Part shown: one piece after another, positions 21,426-34,200 of the stretch
Position numbering within the stretch: position 1 is the stretch's first letter
Layout: each line of letters begins with the position of its first letter
Origin: Alitta virens
Lineage: Eukaryota; Annelida; Polychaeta; Phyllodocida; Nereididae
Reading direction: 5' to 3'
Length of the DNA stretch: 64,000 nucleotides
Assembly: GCA_932294295.1 (NCBI GenBank)
Contig: OW028573.1
Coordinates: 66,813,829-66,877,828, forward strand
Program-made: the position numbers and the translations under genes
Notes under the pieces: model-generated
Database searches by the model: none
Told to the model about the DNA's origin: nothing
What the model saw: the letters and a program-made list of their open reading frames with translations, nothing else

Positions 21426-23591
21426 CTGGTTTTAACTGTACTGCATACTTTTTTCAAAGTTTTTATCCATCTTCATTGAAGATTTATATTGATGAAATCC
21501 CAGATGTCCAGGTATTCCACTCCCAATGTGATACTCCGAATGGAATTGAGCAATTATTCTGTGTCACGACCAACTTACTACCCTGGCACAACAGCCACCC
21601 TGAGCTGCGGTTCTATTGGCCATGCAGTCACGCATGGAAGCCCCCCCCCCCCCTTAAATATGTCTTTACTTTTCAAACTTAAGGAATTACAGTAAATACA
21701 AGTACATGTATCATACCTCACATTTAGAATAATGCAATGTTACCTTATTTAATATTAACTGTACACTTACCTAAGTTTTACTGATGCTGCAAACACGAAG
21801 TTTCATGTCGAATTCGCCGATTCACAGTGCAATGATGAATTTTCATTTTCATTGGCATGTTTACCCATGACCTTTTGGTTTTTATATAAGTGCCTAAAAA
21901 CCATGACATCGTGGATCTTCGTTCGATTTAATTTTGTTCTGAAAGTGGTTATTTCCATGGCACATTACAGGAACTGGTGAAAGGATGGTCACCTCACTTA
22001 AGAACACAATGTGAACCTTAAATCGCTCCTTAAAACAAAATCCGGTACTATATATGGACGCCACTAAAATGTTTTCTTTTGGAATCTTGCCCACTTTTCT
22101 TCAATTAGATGCATTATTATTAAAAAGTATGAAAATGGCACAGCATGACCTTCGATGTCGACGCATGCTAAGGTGAAGTTTTTGAACTAGGCAAAATTGA
22201 AGCAAATCCTTGTTTACTGGGATGGTCTTGATCATGTAGATGACATACACGGTAGACAGGTAAGCGTGCAAGGTTGCCATATTAATAGGTATCTTAGGGT
22301 TGACCCCTGATATAAAGTATTGATTGTGGATATTTACACTTACACTGCTAGAGCATTACTGGACTCATGTCCTATAGCTCAATTTGCACCAAAAAAGGTG
22401 TAGCTATATACAGAGGTAGGCTGCTGATGCTGCCCGACCAAAAACAAGACTAATGACATTGCAAAATAAAATGCACATTAGTCGTATATACAAGTTAGTA
22501 TTTGTATGTACAATTTGAAGGATATACATCTATTAAATACATATATTAACTGGTCAAACCTGTGTTTTGACAGCTGTCACCTAAACGAGTTGATACATTT
22601 TTCGTTTACCTAGATGATTAGGCGTGGTACGGCGAGGACACCTGGTGGATATTTTGGAACTATCCATCTATCTGAATCTATAATAAATATGTTGTGGAAA
22701 ATTTCTAATTTACTTGCAATTATAAATTATTTTTGACATTATTTTTGTTATGTGTGCCTGTCTGACCAGGTCAGTAGGTTGGCCTATATTTGTATTTCTT
22801 AGTCTGGCGATTCACGTTACCTTATGTATGATAATTAATTTATGCCGCAAATATTACCAAATGAACTCTTTAAAGTACAAATAATCTTTACTGTGGTAAA
22901 TTTCTAGGATAGTCACTCATAATGCTTGAGTTGAGCAAATAAAAGGTTAAAATTATAGAGTGGCGGAGAGCCTTTTCCAAAGTCTTTAAAGACAAATGTG
23001 GGTATTCAGTTCTACTACTGAGAATGCCATGAAATTTTGTACACAAAGTTAAAGCAAGTGTTCTTGTTAAAAATAATGAAAGAAAAATGGGGTGTCACCA
23101 TAGTTTTAAAAAATTTGTCTGACAAATACCAATAGCATGTTAATTCAATGAGAAAATTTAAAATAATATGTTTCCAAGCATAAGAATGGGTTTAAATGCA
23201 TTTTCACCACTGATTTTTTACCACTATTGTGTGAATACTAAGTTAAGTTATCCCAACATCTTTTAAGAAAAAAAAGTATGGGTCACCATCCATATAATGA
23301 AGATGTATGACATTGAATGTTTGTCCCACCCCCTTTCTTAAAAGTCCCAAACACTTCAGAAGCATAAATTTTGGTGAAATACATGGGGAAGGGGCATGAT
23401 AATATCATAAGTGGCTAGAGACATAGTGGTGATGCATTTACGTCCCAACAGTTTAAGAGAATAAAATTTTCTAAATCAACAGTTTCACTGCATCTGGCCC
23501 CCTGGTGGTAAAAGCGAAATTGATTTGATGGTTAGTTCTTCGCTGGCCCGCTGCGACTAGCTGACGCAGTATGCAGGTAGGGGCTGCCATT
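21426..23591. other. Intergenic, 5' flank of the DEG/ENaC gene
   Basis: No exon with convincing splice sites was found. The promoter and a probable non-coding first exon of the channel should lie here, but no core-promoter motif could be assigned. It includes a short poly-C run near 21643-21654. Confidence 0.45.
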
Positions 23592-24154
23592 AAAGCCCCT
23601 TTCACACTTAGCCGGTTTTGCCGTAGTGAACCCGTAGTATAACATAACGGTGACGTAACGCGCTTCCCGGCTCCAACCCGACGGCTACCCGTGGATACCC
23701 GTCGAGTCACTCGTGGGAGCCGGGGCCAACCTGGGAGTTTCGAAGCCTGTAGCCGGGTATGCCATGCTTGCATGGCTCATCCGTGGCAAACTCCCGGGTG
23801 TCCAAAAAGTCGGCGGATTACCCGTGGAAGCCGGCGGGTTATCCGTGCCTAATTTTACCCGTAGTAAAGCCGGCGGTTTACTAGGAGTAAGCTGACGGGT
23901 AGTAGGAGTAACTCAACGGCTTCCAAGAGTAATCCGCCGAGTTGTAGGAGTAACCTGCCGACTGCTACCAGCGTCAGCATCAGCGTAGGCAGGGAGGGGG
24001 GTTGTATTTACTTTAAAAGGCTGCTGCTCCCCCACTATAAGTCCGATTGTCGTCAAATAAGACTGAATTGTAGTATAGTTCATACTGATTCCATACATGT
24101 TTTCGGACCAAATATTAAGCGAGATATTTTATATTATATAATAAGCAAATAAAT

Positions 24155-24255
24155 CTATCTGTCTTTCTAAACTATCAATCTATCTATCTAAATACATATC
24201 TAAATATCTATCTATCTACATATCTACATATCTACATATCTAACTATCTACATTA
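24155..24255 (+). repeat. (ATCT)n microsatellite, left arm of foldback element
   Basis: An atct/acat run complementary to the gata run at 25427-25500. Confidence 0.85.
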
Positions 24256-25426
24256 AAGAACAGCGATTAATGTTGGGGGCGTTTTTGACAAGAATATACT
24301 TGTTTTTGCCCAGTATACCTTATTAATTTTTCCTCACCTTATCTATTATATACTGCCATGATGCAAAATGTACAAAGGGTGCTGGACTGATGCTTTTCTC
24401 TTTGGCATTTTCGAAGTGTACAGTGAAATAGTTTTGACCATCATATATACAATGTTTGGATGAGCTTTATTGCAATTCATTTCTACTCATTCTGCCAACT
24501 GGCCAATGGGAAGGACTTTTCCTTGGGTTTTGTAAAAGTCAATTAACCTATATATGTAATAGCAATCTGCCGTGACCGTTATGTCAATTGCTATTAAAAT
24601 TTTGAATGATACAAAGAATGGGGTAAATCATGCTTTTTCATCATTGATCACAAGCATTAATTGAAATTCTGAATTTCAACTGATTCCTGTTTGTTATGCA
24701 TATTGAAGAGGAAGATGGTATTCCAGTTGGATTATTTTCAGAAACAACAACAAGAACGAAATATTAATAATTTATATAAAATGTAATAAATATCTAAAAT
24801 GATTACTCTAACAAGAGTATATCTATCTATAGATAGTTTCTATCATTGTTTTATTAAAATTTTTATTGATTACGATTTAATGAATTATTGATAGTAACGT
24901 ATTATTAGGTGAAGATCTTATAACTATCTGTCTATCTACATATCTATACTCTATGAGGTATTACTAACTTTATTAACAAGAATATTCTTGTTTTTGCCTG
25001 GTATATTATATAAATTTTATTTGACGAAAATTGGACTATATACAATTCATTATGACCCTTGTACTAAATGACAATTGACACTCAGATATGTGTGATGTTC
25101 AAAGTGGCTTCTTTTTAATATTGTGAATGGAATAGGACATGACATTAAACCTGTAATCCAGGTTAATTGCAATTGACTAATGACAATTAACCTTTGTGAA
25201 GGACTTCTTAACATTTGGCTAATTGAATTTAATTACTTATGTTATGATAGCTCATGTCTCATCATTGTTTTATTTTCATTTTTTATAGATTTTTTATATA
25301 CTTTAAAAGGCTGCTGCTCCCCTAATATTAGTCCGATTTTCGTAAAATAAAGACTGATTTGTTCAGGGAAATGTGTATAATAGTTAAACGCCCCAACATT
25401 AATCGCTGTTCTTTAATGTAGATAGT

Positions 25427-25500
25427 TAGATACATAGATATGTAGATAGATAGATAGATATGTAGATATGTAGATAGATAGTTTAGAGAGACAGATAGAT
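25427..25500 (+). repeat. (GATA)n microsatellite, right arm of foldback element
   Basis: A run of agata/gtaga units mirroring 24155-24255. Confidence 0.85.
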
Positions 25501-26086
25501 TTATATGTTTATTATATAATATAGAATATCTCGCTTAATATTTGATTTGACGAAAATTGGACTAATATGAAGGGAGCAGCAGCCTTTGATACAGTCCAGG
25601 CGCGGACGTGTGCAGGAGCACCACTATTTGCCTCCGCCAACCTAGCTGCCTTCTCAGACAAATAACTCGCTTAATATTTGGTCTATTTTCGATCCAAAAA
25701 CACGTATGGAATCAGTATGAACTATACTACAATTCAGTCTTATTTGACGAAAATCAGACCAATCTTATGGGAGCAGCAGCCTTTTAAATTATATACAACC
25801 CCTCTCACTGCCTACGCTGATGCTGACGCTGGTAGCAGTCGGCGAGTCACCCATGGAACTCGGTGGATTACTCCTACTACCCGTCGGCTTACTCCTAGGA
25901 CCTGTAGAACCCGCCAAGTGACCCGTAAAACCCGTCGAGTCACCCGTAGAACCCGCCAAGTCACCCGTAGAACCCTTTTTGCCGCCAGAATCCGTTGCCA
26001 ACCTGGCAAAAAAAGCCGTTGCATAACCGTTATGTAATACTACGGATTCACTATGGCAAAACCGGCTAAGTGTGAAAGGGGCTTTA

Positions 26087-26942
26087 TAACCAGGAGGGAT
26101 TCCTCCCGGTAGCGTGCGCGTGCATCCTAGGCTTTATCATCGAAAATGCGTGGACCAGAACGTGATCCCCAGTCTAAAAATAGCACCGCCAATCAGAAAA
26201 TTCAGTGCTTGGCCAATCAGCCATGGGAGATGGACAGCACCGACCTGCCTATCGCGTTTACGCTTAGGCAGTTCCCAGCCAAGGTTAGTTCTTGAATATA
26301 AATGATATATGGGACATTTTTACTGGGTATAACACTTATTTTCATACATAAAATAGACTATATGTGCCAGTTCTGGAACTTAACCCCCAAAATAACAGAA
26401 AACAGAAGAGGCGACTGGAGCGCCATCTGTGGACAAAACGGCGCTTTTCGTAATTCTCACAAGAGGGCACTGATGATACCCGGAATTGTCTTTAACTGGT
26501 CCCAACCGGAAAAATTTGAACATTGACCCCTGATTTTTTTCATATGAATAAACTCAGTATAGTGTCATGATGATTATTCATAATAATTATATACACGGTA
26601 ATACAACTAGTATTTTATTTATTGCATATTGTCAGAATAGGGTGGATTTTTCTGCATTTCTCTATATAATTTAAAATAATTTCTAAGTGCCTCTATCTTA
26701 AAATTTTGAATGTTGACCCCATCATTTTTTTGCCCTTATGTGAACCTTAGGGTACATCTTAAATTCAAGATATCATAATTTGGGTAATACTTTTAATTTT
26801 AAGCTAATGCATGATTTAAATTCTATTAAGGGCCGTTAGAAGTGGCTGTTTGTTACAGTTACTGATCTGTACGGGCGGCTGTCAGGGCAGGTTTGACTGT
26901 AATGGATATAATTGATAAATAACTCAGTTCTGTTTGTTTACT
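26087..26942. other. Intergenic, between foldback element and GH30 gene
   Basis: No gene was seen. Short open frames on the plus strand (26114-26526) have no splice or domain support. Confidence 0.5.
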
Positions 26943-26948
26943 TTTATT
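26943..26948 (-). terminator. Polyadenylation signal AATAAA for the GH30 gene
   Basis: On the minus strand AATAAA lies 20 bases past the TAA stop of the GH30 frame, implying a very short 3' UTR. Confidence 0.6.
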
Positions 26949-26968
26949 TCTACTAAAGACGTTGGTGT

Positions 26969-29163
26969 TTAGCATGTATCCTTAATGGCAAAGGTCAGGA
27001 GCTCAGCATGTCTGATTTGTTTGTCATAATTAAAGTACTGGTCACCAACTTTCACAGACACCGTCTTCCAACCATCTTTCCAACCATTGCCAACCACGAC
27101 GGTCGTCTGCCCTTTGACGTCATCACGGAACGCTACGTTATGCAAATCACGGGCGACATCATTCGGGGTGGAGTCAACGTGGATAGCTCCTGGCTGGACG
27201 AATTTGCTGAAGTGGGCCAGAGAGTAGAATTCTCGATTGACAGAAAATGTGTCATTCTTGGTGTCAACAGTGATGACACCGCGACACCCATGACACCCAT
27301 CTACCTCAACACGAGGTCCGTTCCACTGGTCAAGGGCGATGTTCCACCACATGACGGACCTTGACCAGTGCCTCAACTGACCACTGAAGAGGTTGACAAA
27401 ACCCCACCAGAGGTCGCCACCAAAAGAGCCACCCCAACTCCCACCAGAACATTCGGTGAAGTGAAGATCAACATCAGGAAAAGCATCATGAACCTTCTGG
27501 ATGTCCTCAGGATTACCCCCATAACAGTGGAATGCTGCCCCACTAACATAGGACCTGACCTTTTCATCATTCAACAAAGCCAAGGGGTACCATAGCATGT
27601 CCCAGTTGTGGTCAAACACCCATATCTCAGTCTTGATCTTGTTGGCTTCGAGCTTGGGACCCAAGTGGTATTTTATTAAGTTCGACATTTGCCACCAAGC
27701 CATAGACATTGTGGGGTAGCCTGGAGTGGCATGTTCTGGTTCATTCTGGATCGAAATGGCATCAATTTTGATCCCTTCTTTTTCGTAGGCTCTGATGAAC
27801 TTGACGAAATAGTTGGCATAGGCTTCTAGAACAGCGGAAGAGTCGTTTATGGCCCCTCCGTATAGACTCTTGTTGAGTTTCATCCAAGCTGGGGCACTCC
27901 AAGGGGTGCCTACGATTTTCAGTTTTGGGTTGATCTTCTTAATAGCCTTTATGACAGGGATGATGAACTCGTGGTCATTTGCAATGGAAAACTTCTCCAT
28001 GTTCAGATCCTCTTTATTTGGGTCAATGTCATCATATGTGTAAGGGGGGACAGCCTGGAAATCTGAGCCACCCATGACCAGACGAAGCACACTGAGCCCT
28101 ACTCCATAAGTGGGACTGAAGAGCCGACGGATTATTTTGTGTTTCTGTGGGCTGTTGTGGATTAGGTAGGCTGCTGCGTTGGACAGGGCAGCTCCAAAGC
28201 CAAATATTGACTGAAAAGATCAAGTTTCCATTCATTCACAAACAATCTACAGTTTGTCTCGTGACAAGTATACTATACTGCTCTTATGCAATTTTATCTT
28301 TATGAACAACAGTCTTGTTATGGAGAAATGTGTGTTCCAGTTTTAAGATACTTCCATGAATAAATAAATACAAATGTAAATAGAAGTCAGATTTTAAAGT
28401 TAGCAGAGTAGTAGGCCAAAAGAAAAATGTTACATTTATACATTTTACTGACCTGCTTCTTTTCATTCAAAAAGACCTCGATGACATCATTTTTAGTGGC
28501 CGTTTCTTCAGGTTTCAAGACTGATAGTTTAGTCAGTCGAGTGTTGCCGTTGCCATGAGTTGCAAACACTTCCGCCTCGCATGCCCTGAAAATGGCATAA
28601 TGTGGTTATCAAACATATTCTAAACAAAAGAAAAGTAACACTTTTTCTATTCAGTTCACAGAACAAGCTACAGGTAGCTCAAATTTAGTGAAGAAATAAA
28701 GGAAGCTTTTGGCCTTTTTAGTGTAAAGTGTGACATCACACTTCACGGGGTATATAACACATTAAGTAAGTCAGTAAGTAAGTAAGTAAGGTAAGTAAAT
28801 GGGTAAGTAAAAAGAGTCGGTTTAAATAAACAACAACATTAGCACAATGCTTGTGACAGACAATGAAAAAGACATAGTATCTACAAACGATGAGGGAAGT
28901 ATTTACAATGACATAAAGATAATAAAATTATTATATATCAAAAGCCATCAGTTCAAAAGGCATAAAATACAATAACACATCAATTAAATTTGTATTATTT
29001 CACAATACAGGTACCACAATTGCAATTTGGCGTGTGAAGAGAACACGTTTTTTTTCTACGTAATTATTACAAAAACAAGGATAATAACTCACCTTTGGCC
29101 TGAGACCATTGAAAAGTAGATGGTGACCAAAGCCACCAAAGTGACTGACTCTTGCATGAACAT
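26969..29163 (-). CDS. Secreted GH30 glucosylceramidase-like enzyme, 3 exons, 481 aa
   Basis: Exons 29163-29093, 28585-28453 and 28210-26969 are in frame with GT-AG introns. The N-terminus MFMQESVTLVALVTIYFSMV is a signal peptide followed by 'SGQRACEAEVF'. Then come 'IFGFGAALSNAA' (the GFGGAxTD position of the family) and a (beta/alpha)8 barrel with 'GTPWSAPAWMK'. The acid/base Glu225 sits in 'SIQNEPEH' and the nucleophile Glu321 in 'HFTECSGG'. A C-terminal beta-sandwich ends 'LLTFAIKDTC'. Family role: hydrolysis of glucosylceramide to glucose and ceramide, in the lysosome or outside the cell. The length is close to mature human GBA1 (497 aa). The ATG was chosen because it opens the signal peptide. 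Substrate is inferred only. Plus-strand frames at 27008-27595 are antisense shadows. Confidence 0.94.
28765..28812 (+). repeat. (GTAA)n microsatellite
   Basis: A run of aagt units (agtaagtaagtaagg) in GH30 intron 1. Confidence 0.8.
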
Positions 29164-29731
29164 TTGGTCGGTGGAAAATATTTTGTGGATTTTCAGTTTC
29201 GGGCAACCATATAAGGGTTGCACACTGCAGAAAAACAAATATTACACAACTAACTGTCGTATAAAAACTGTCCTATAAGGTCTTGCTTACTTTCAGTTGA
29301 ATTTGTGTTTTAGTTTAACAAACCCAGTGGTGACTCCGCAATAAACTGATTTAGGTGTAGTTCCTCATTGGGGCGTGTGCAGGAATAGTACGTAATATGG
29401 GTAATTCATTACACAATTTTGGCGGGTGGCATCCAGTTTCACCAAAAACGCTTAGTTAACGTTAGTAACACAACAAACTGGACATTCTAAATGAGAAATA
29501 AATCATCTGAGGGTTTGTTTAAATCCTCCAGGAGTTCATCTCGCCACAATCATTGACACTACCTTTATTTATGGTAATGTAATTTAATTTTATAGCTACT
29601 TTTAACTTTCTGTCTAGGCTTTTATCTGTGTATGACATGTATTTTAAATTTATTTAATCATCAATTTTCCATTTACTTTGTAGAAATTTAACTGTATAGT
29701 TACAATTTGATAAAGAATATGTATTTATATA

Positions 29732-29764
29732 CACCAGAATCTGGCACTGTGCCAGATTCTGGTG
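29732..29764. repeat. Perfect palindrome, 16-bp arms, 1-base loop
   Basis: 'caccagaatctggcac' t 'gtgccagattctggtg'. Single copy, in the GH30 5' flank. Confidence 0.9.
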
Positions 29765-30030
29765 GTTTGTCACATTGTCATGATCATCAAGAGTCCCTGC
29801 ATGATGATTGATCACTCCTACTAATCCTAGGTACTTGCTATTTGACAGATTATCTGTAATTAGAGTGTTCATTGTTGTTGCCGTATAAACAAATACTGTC
29901 TGTCAAGCATTGACAGTCTGAATTTCTAAAGCATTCCGAGCGATGTACAGATACTCTTTGACATATATTTGCAATAGTCTAATTTTTGAAAATAAACTTA
30001 TAATAATACAGATTTTAATGAATGGAGTTA

Positions 30031-30132
30031 TTACAACAGATTTACTAGACTTGGATACTAAACGTCATGTGAATCCTGGATTCACATGATGTCCTCTGGA
30101 GTTTAGGTTTCATGTCTATTAAATCTGCTGTA
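30031..30132. mobile_element. Palindromic MITE family B, short two-ended copy
   Basis: The left 'ttacaacagatttactagac' is mirrored by the right 'atgtctattaaatctgctgta'. Inner 'acgtcatgtgaatcc' mirrors 'ggattcacatgatgtcc'. About 102 bp with almost no spacer. Confidence 0.82.
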
Positions 30133-30611
30133 CTTAGCAAGCATGCCCAATTTTTTTGTAATATTGCTGATCATTGTTTCATAGACTGAATATAGTTTAA
30201 GAATTATATTGTGAAGTTGAGCATAAAAACAGAGGTCACATCAACACAACTCTGGCCCAGTTGTTCCTGTAAAAAATACAGACACAATATATATTTGTTT
30301 AAGTGTGTTTAATATCATAAGTTAAGTATAAGTCAAATCGTATCTTGAAAATAAATAGCAAAAGAAGCACAAAGCACAGAACATATACACAAAGCAAATA
30401 CTCCAAAAAATATGAAAGGCCTTTAAACAGGTCAGTTTCAGACACCGGATATCCGGCGAGTAAATTATTCCTTTTTCAGTTTGTTTACATCCATCTGTAA
30501 AAGAGTCTTTTCTCAAGCAGGCATTCATAACATTTACGACAGAACAAATTTGATGCTGCCTTATGATATAATAGGTGTGTTTCAATGCATATCTAATGTG
30601 TCCTTTTGTGG

Positions 30612-31222
30612 TCACCTTTCATCGTCTGAAATGAGAATGAACAATAATACAGATTAAGCTTGATTTCAAGAGTTTTGGAAAATATTTACGAGCTATTGAT
30701 ACTGACAGATGCACATGTATGGAAACCGGATTTCTGATTGTTTAACTGCGGCAAGTTAAAGACCGCACCATGGGGGTAAATCTGTAACCTGGTGTGGACT
30801 CCAAGCCTTATCATCTCATCGTTACCTCTGCCTCTTACAGTTGGTCATATGGAAGCTGAACTGACCCAGTAGCAATGACACATTACCAACAGATGCCACT
30901 CCTCTGATGTGGCCACAGGTTACAGATATTTGAATTTACTGCACCCTAGTGTTAAACATCGAAGTTACCACAACGGTTTTCTCAATACTATTTCGGCTAA
31001 ATTTCTTGTACCGATCTATTTTTACGTATCAAATCTTACCATAAGTTTGGTCAGATAAAGACTTTTCCTTTTCGAAGACAGAATGTTGACATTTGTCACC
31101 ATGGAAACCAGGCAGACATTGACATGTGTATCTGTAGTCCCCATCAATACATAAACCTTCATTTTGGCATGGATTGTCAACGCATTGGTCTTTCTTGTCC
31201 AGCATAGGAGCTGTCTGCATGC
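30612..31222 (-). CDS. EGF domain 5 and C-terminus (exons 22-23)
   Basis: Exon 22 (31222-31040): a 14-residue lead, '[14 protein letters not shown]' to '[12 protein letters not shown]', then a charged tail. Exon 23 (30625-30612) adds only Asp-Asp-Glu-Arg and TGA. No transmembrane or GPI signal is visible. Confidence 0.85.
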
Positions 31223-34200
31223 CTGCAATGCCAAATGTACAAACATGTAATATGTATGCATACAAAGTGTTGGGTGACAGAAGTATGGGACAAAGTAATG
31301 CGGATTCCACAACAGTGTACTGAGTGTAGTCCTGAGGGGTATAAACAAATGATGTCTAAGAATGGCCTGGGCCACTGAAGGTCAGGGGGCAACGCCCAGT
31401 CACAACATAAACTAAACTAAAATGTAATATATTCATATCACCAGGTGAGATAACATCTCTACTTTTAATTCATGTAATAAAACATGGTGCTCTTTTTAAA
31501 TGCTTACACACTGATGTCTAATGACTTAACTTTTATCTCAAAGAAAAACAAAAATCGTCTATCATAAATGATGATAGTAATCTAATTTTAAGACAGCACC
31601 ATAATTTTATAATAGAAATGTGTTGTTCAAGGTTCGGTGTAACTGGTAAACAAGGGTTTGTTCAGGTAGGCATCTCTATTAGAAAAAATCGGCTTTGAAA
31701 AAATGCTCAGTTTTCGGACTTTCACATAAGTGCACATGGTGTCCACTTCATGCCCCCGGCACAGCTCACTTGAGACAATATGCACCCATGTGACATGTTA
31801 GATGAAAAGAGGATTATTTCTATGAAAAACATGGCTGCTTATTTGTAACCTGGCATCTAATGGTGTATTTATAATTTACCCTTCAAATAATTCAATTTTC
31901 TTAATATATTTTGGAACTCCAGACGGCCAATATGAAAAACCCCGTTTGCATGCAACTATTAGGAGCAGGGATCTAAAATTGTATCAATGATGATATTGAT
32001 ATTTTACCAAGTTATTTAATTCCACAAAATATAAATGGATGTTACATTCCACCCATGGGTCGATTTTGTCTCTGAAAATACCTCTTAATGTAAAAAATTG
32101 CAATGAGGTTGTTTCAAAGTGGGACGGGTTTATAAGCTGTTAGATGGAGATGCAACAATCTACAGCTTGTGGTTGATAACATAAAACTATGAAATGTTTT
32201 CAAAATTCGTTGCTTTCCTGAAAATATTTTAAGGTCAGCAACAAACATGGGAGCTCACCAAATTCATTTGCAATAGCAGCATTGCCTGTATAACATTGTA
32301 ACTAAAATAGGTAATAATAAAATGTCACAGAACACTATACACTGTATTCGGAGTGCTGAATTAACGAGTGCATGTGTAACAAACCTTCACAAATCGCTTG
32401 GTGCAGTTTAGTGGCTAACGTCATGAGAGAGTCAAAATCCTCAGTCTGGAACAACCTGTCCTTAGATTGAGCAATTAACTGCAGTTCATCAGAATCCTCC
32501 ACTCCTATCCCCACTGTGTACATTTGGATGCCTCTTGCCCTGGCCTGTTGTGCCTCTACTACTGTCTCTGGCGAATGTAAGGAGGAATATCCATCTGCGA
32601 TCAGGAGACCAATATTAGGTACTCCAGGGCGATCCCCTTTCTCCCGTTGGAACATCTTGGTCCTCATGTCGTGGAGAGCATCCGCCATATTAGTTTTTCC
32701 AGGAGTGTAACTTGTGGCCATGATAGCTCTAGCAAGACTGTAGGGAGTCCTATAAGAGTCCAGGTGGAAGATGATTTGGGACTTTGTACTAAAGGTCACC
32801 AGTCCGACTCTAGTCTTGTCATTCTCCAGCCCCAGAAGTCCGACCAAATAAGCCACAAAGGACAAAGTCTTCTCGAAGTGGGTCTGAGTGACACTCCCTG
32901 AAGAATCTATCAGGAGGACCAGATCCAGCTGCCCTCCACACTCTGCGTTTGCTGCAATGTAATGTAACGCGCATCATATTATAAATTATGACACTCTCAG
33001 AAAAAAAAGGAGTGGGTTAACCTTGTAAGTGAAGTAGATCCCTATGACAGAAATCACTATTGGAGAATAACCCCCTTCAGAGAGTGTCTCTGCTCTCAAT
33101 AGGTTTAATTGAAGACCACTCCTTCGATGTATTTAATAATTGACATACAGTGTAGGACTGTAGGTTTGTGGGGTTAACCGACTGGAGAGAGCAGGCAAAC
33201 AACACAATTTACACAATTGACAGCATTGATTTTCAATAATTCATAACTTGGGAGGTTCTGACGATAATAGTACTATTTACAGTATCTATACACAAGGGGA
33301 ATAATGAGAAAATATATTTCACCTTATCATGCATTACCTTTTGTGTCTGCAGCCCCAATTCTGGCTTCATCTGACACCAATCCTGAGTCATCACTATTGG
33401 CGCACATTTTGTCCAGAAAAGTGTCTGCTAATTCAGTCAGTTCATCGTAGTTATTTAATAACATCACATTGGACTCTCTTGATTTTTTATCGACTAAACT
33501 GAAGAGTTCTTTGGTATTTTGAACGCCGACTCCAATCGCATACAACTGGATTTTTTCTCGACGCACATGTTTGGCCTCAGGTCTCGTCTGCTGTGGCAAA
33601 ACGTTCGACACGCCATCTGTGATTAGAATGCCGATATTTGCTGCCCCATTGCGGTCGCCTTGGGAAGCTTTAAAGACGTCCTGACGCATGACTCGCAGGG
33701 CATCGGCTGTATAGCAAGGGCCTGCGCAAAAAAAAAAAAGACAAAAAAAAGTTTAATCACATTTACATATGTAAGTGGCTTGCCAACCGATTAATTATAG
33801 CATCTAAAAATAATACATATTTCTTTGTTTTGCAACCTTTTACAGAATAGGCATATATAGGGAAATTGCATGTATCGAATGACACAGACAACCTTCAGAA
33901 ACGCATGTAGCGCTCAAATGAGGAAATTTATGTTGGAAATTTGAATCACATTGATGTGACAATTTGAATAAAAATTAATATGCATAAACATGAGACTATC
34001 TATCTATCTATCTAAGTCGGACCTTCTTTATAGGGGATGTACTTTAATGCACGCAGTATTTCCCTCCTTGTGTCGTATGTGTCCAAGTAGAATCTAGCGA
34101 TGGCTTCCCCACTGAAAGTGACCACACTGACCCTCGTCTTCCCTGAAGCAAACTCAAGGGGCTTGACCACTGCTCGGACAAAATCCAAGGCCTTCTTGAA

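Larger units (their letters stand above)
23592..26086. mobile_element. Foldback element, about 2.5 kb, with ~700-bp inverted arms
   Basis: The left terminus 'aaagcccctttcacacttag' is mirrored by the right terminus 'ctaagtgtgaaaggggcttt', flanked by TA on both sides. The arms stay complementary inward: subterminal short repeats (acccgt / aacccg units), 'actttaaaaggctgctgctc', (atct)n against (gata)n, and 'aaagaacagcgattaatgtt' near 24256 against 'aacattaatcgctgttcttt' near 25398. The centre (about 24290-25385) has no transposase frame. It looks like a non-autonomous foldback DNA transposon. The right arm carries an extra ~150-bp internal duplication near 25530-25680. Confidence 0.82.
29164..30611. 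other. Intergenic between GH30 and VWA/EGF genes
   Basis: About 1.4 kb. It holds the GH30 upstream region and presumably the 3' UTR of the VWA/EGF gene, plus a hairpin and a MITE. No further coding sequence was seen. Confidence 0.55.

Noticed and set aside
24155..24255. CRISPR-like array of short repeats
   Set aside because: A simple ATCT microsatellite without unique spacers, in a eukaryotic genome.
27008..27595. Plus-strand frames of 118 and 75 codons
   Set aside because: Antisense to the GH30 barrel exon.
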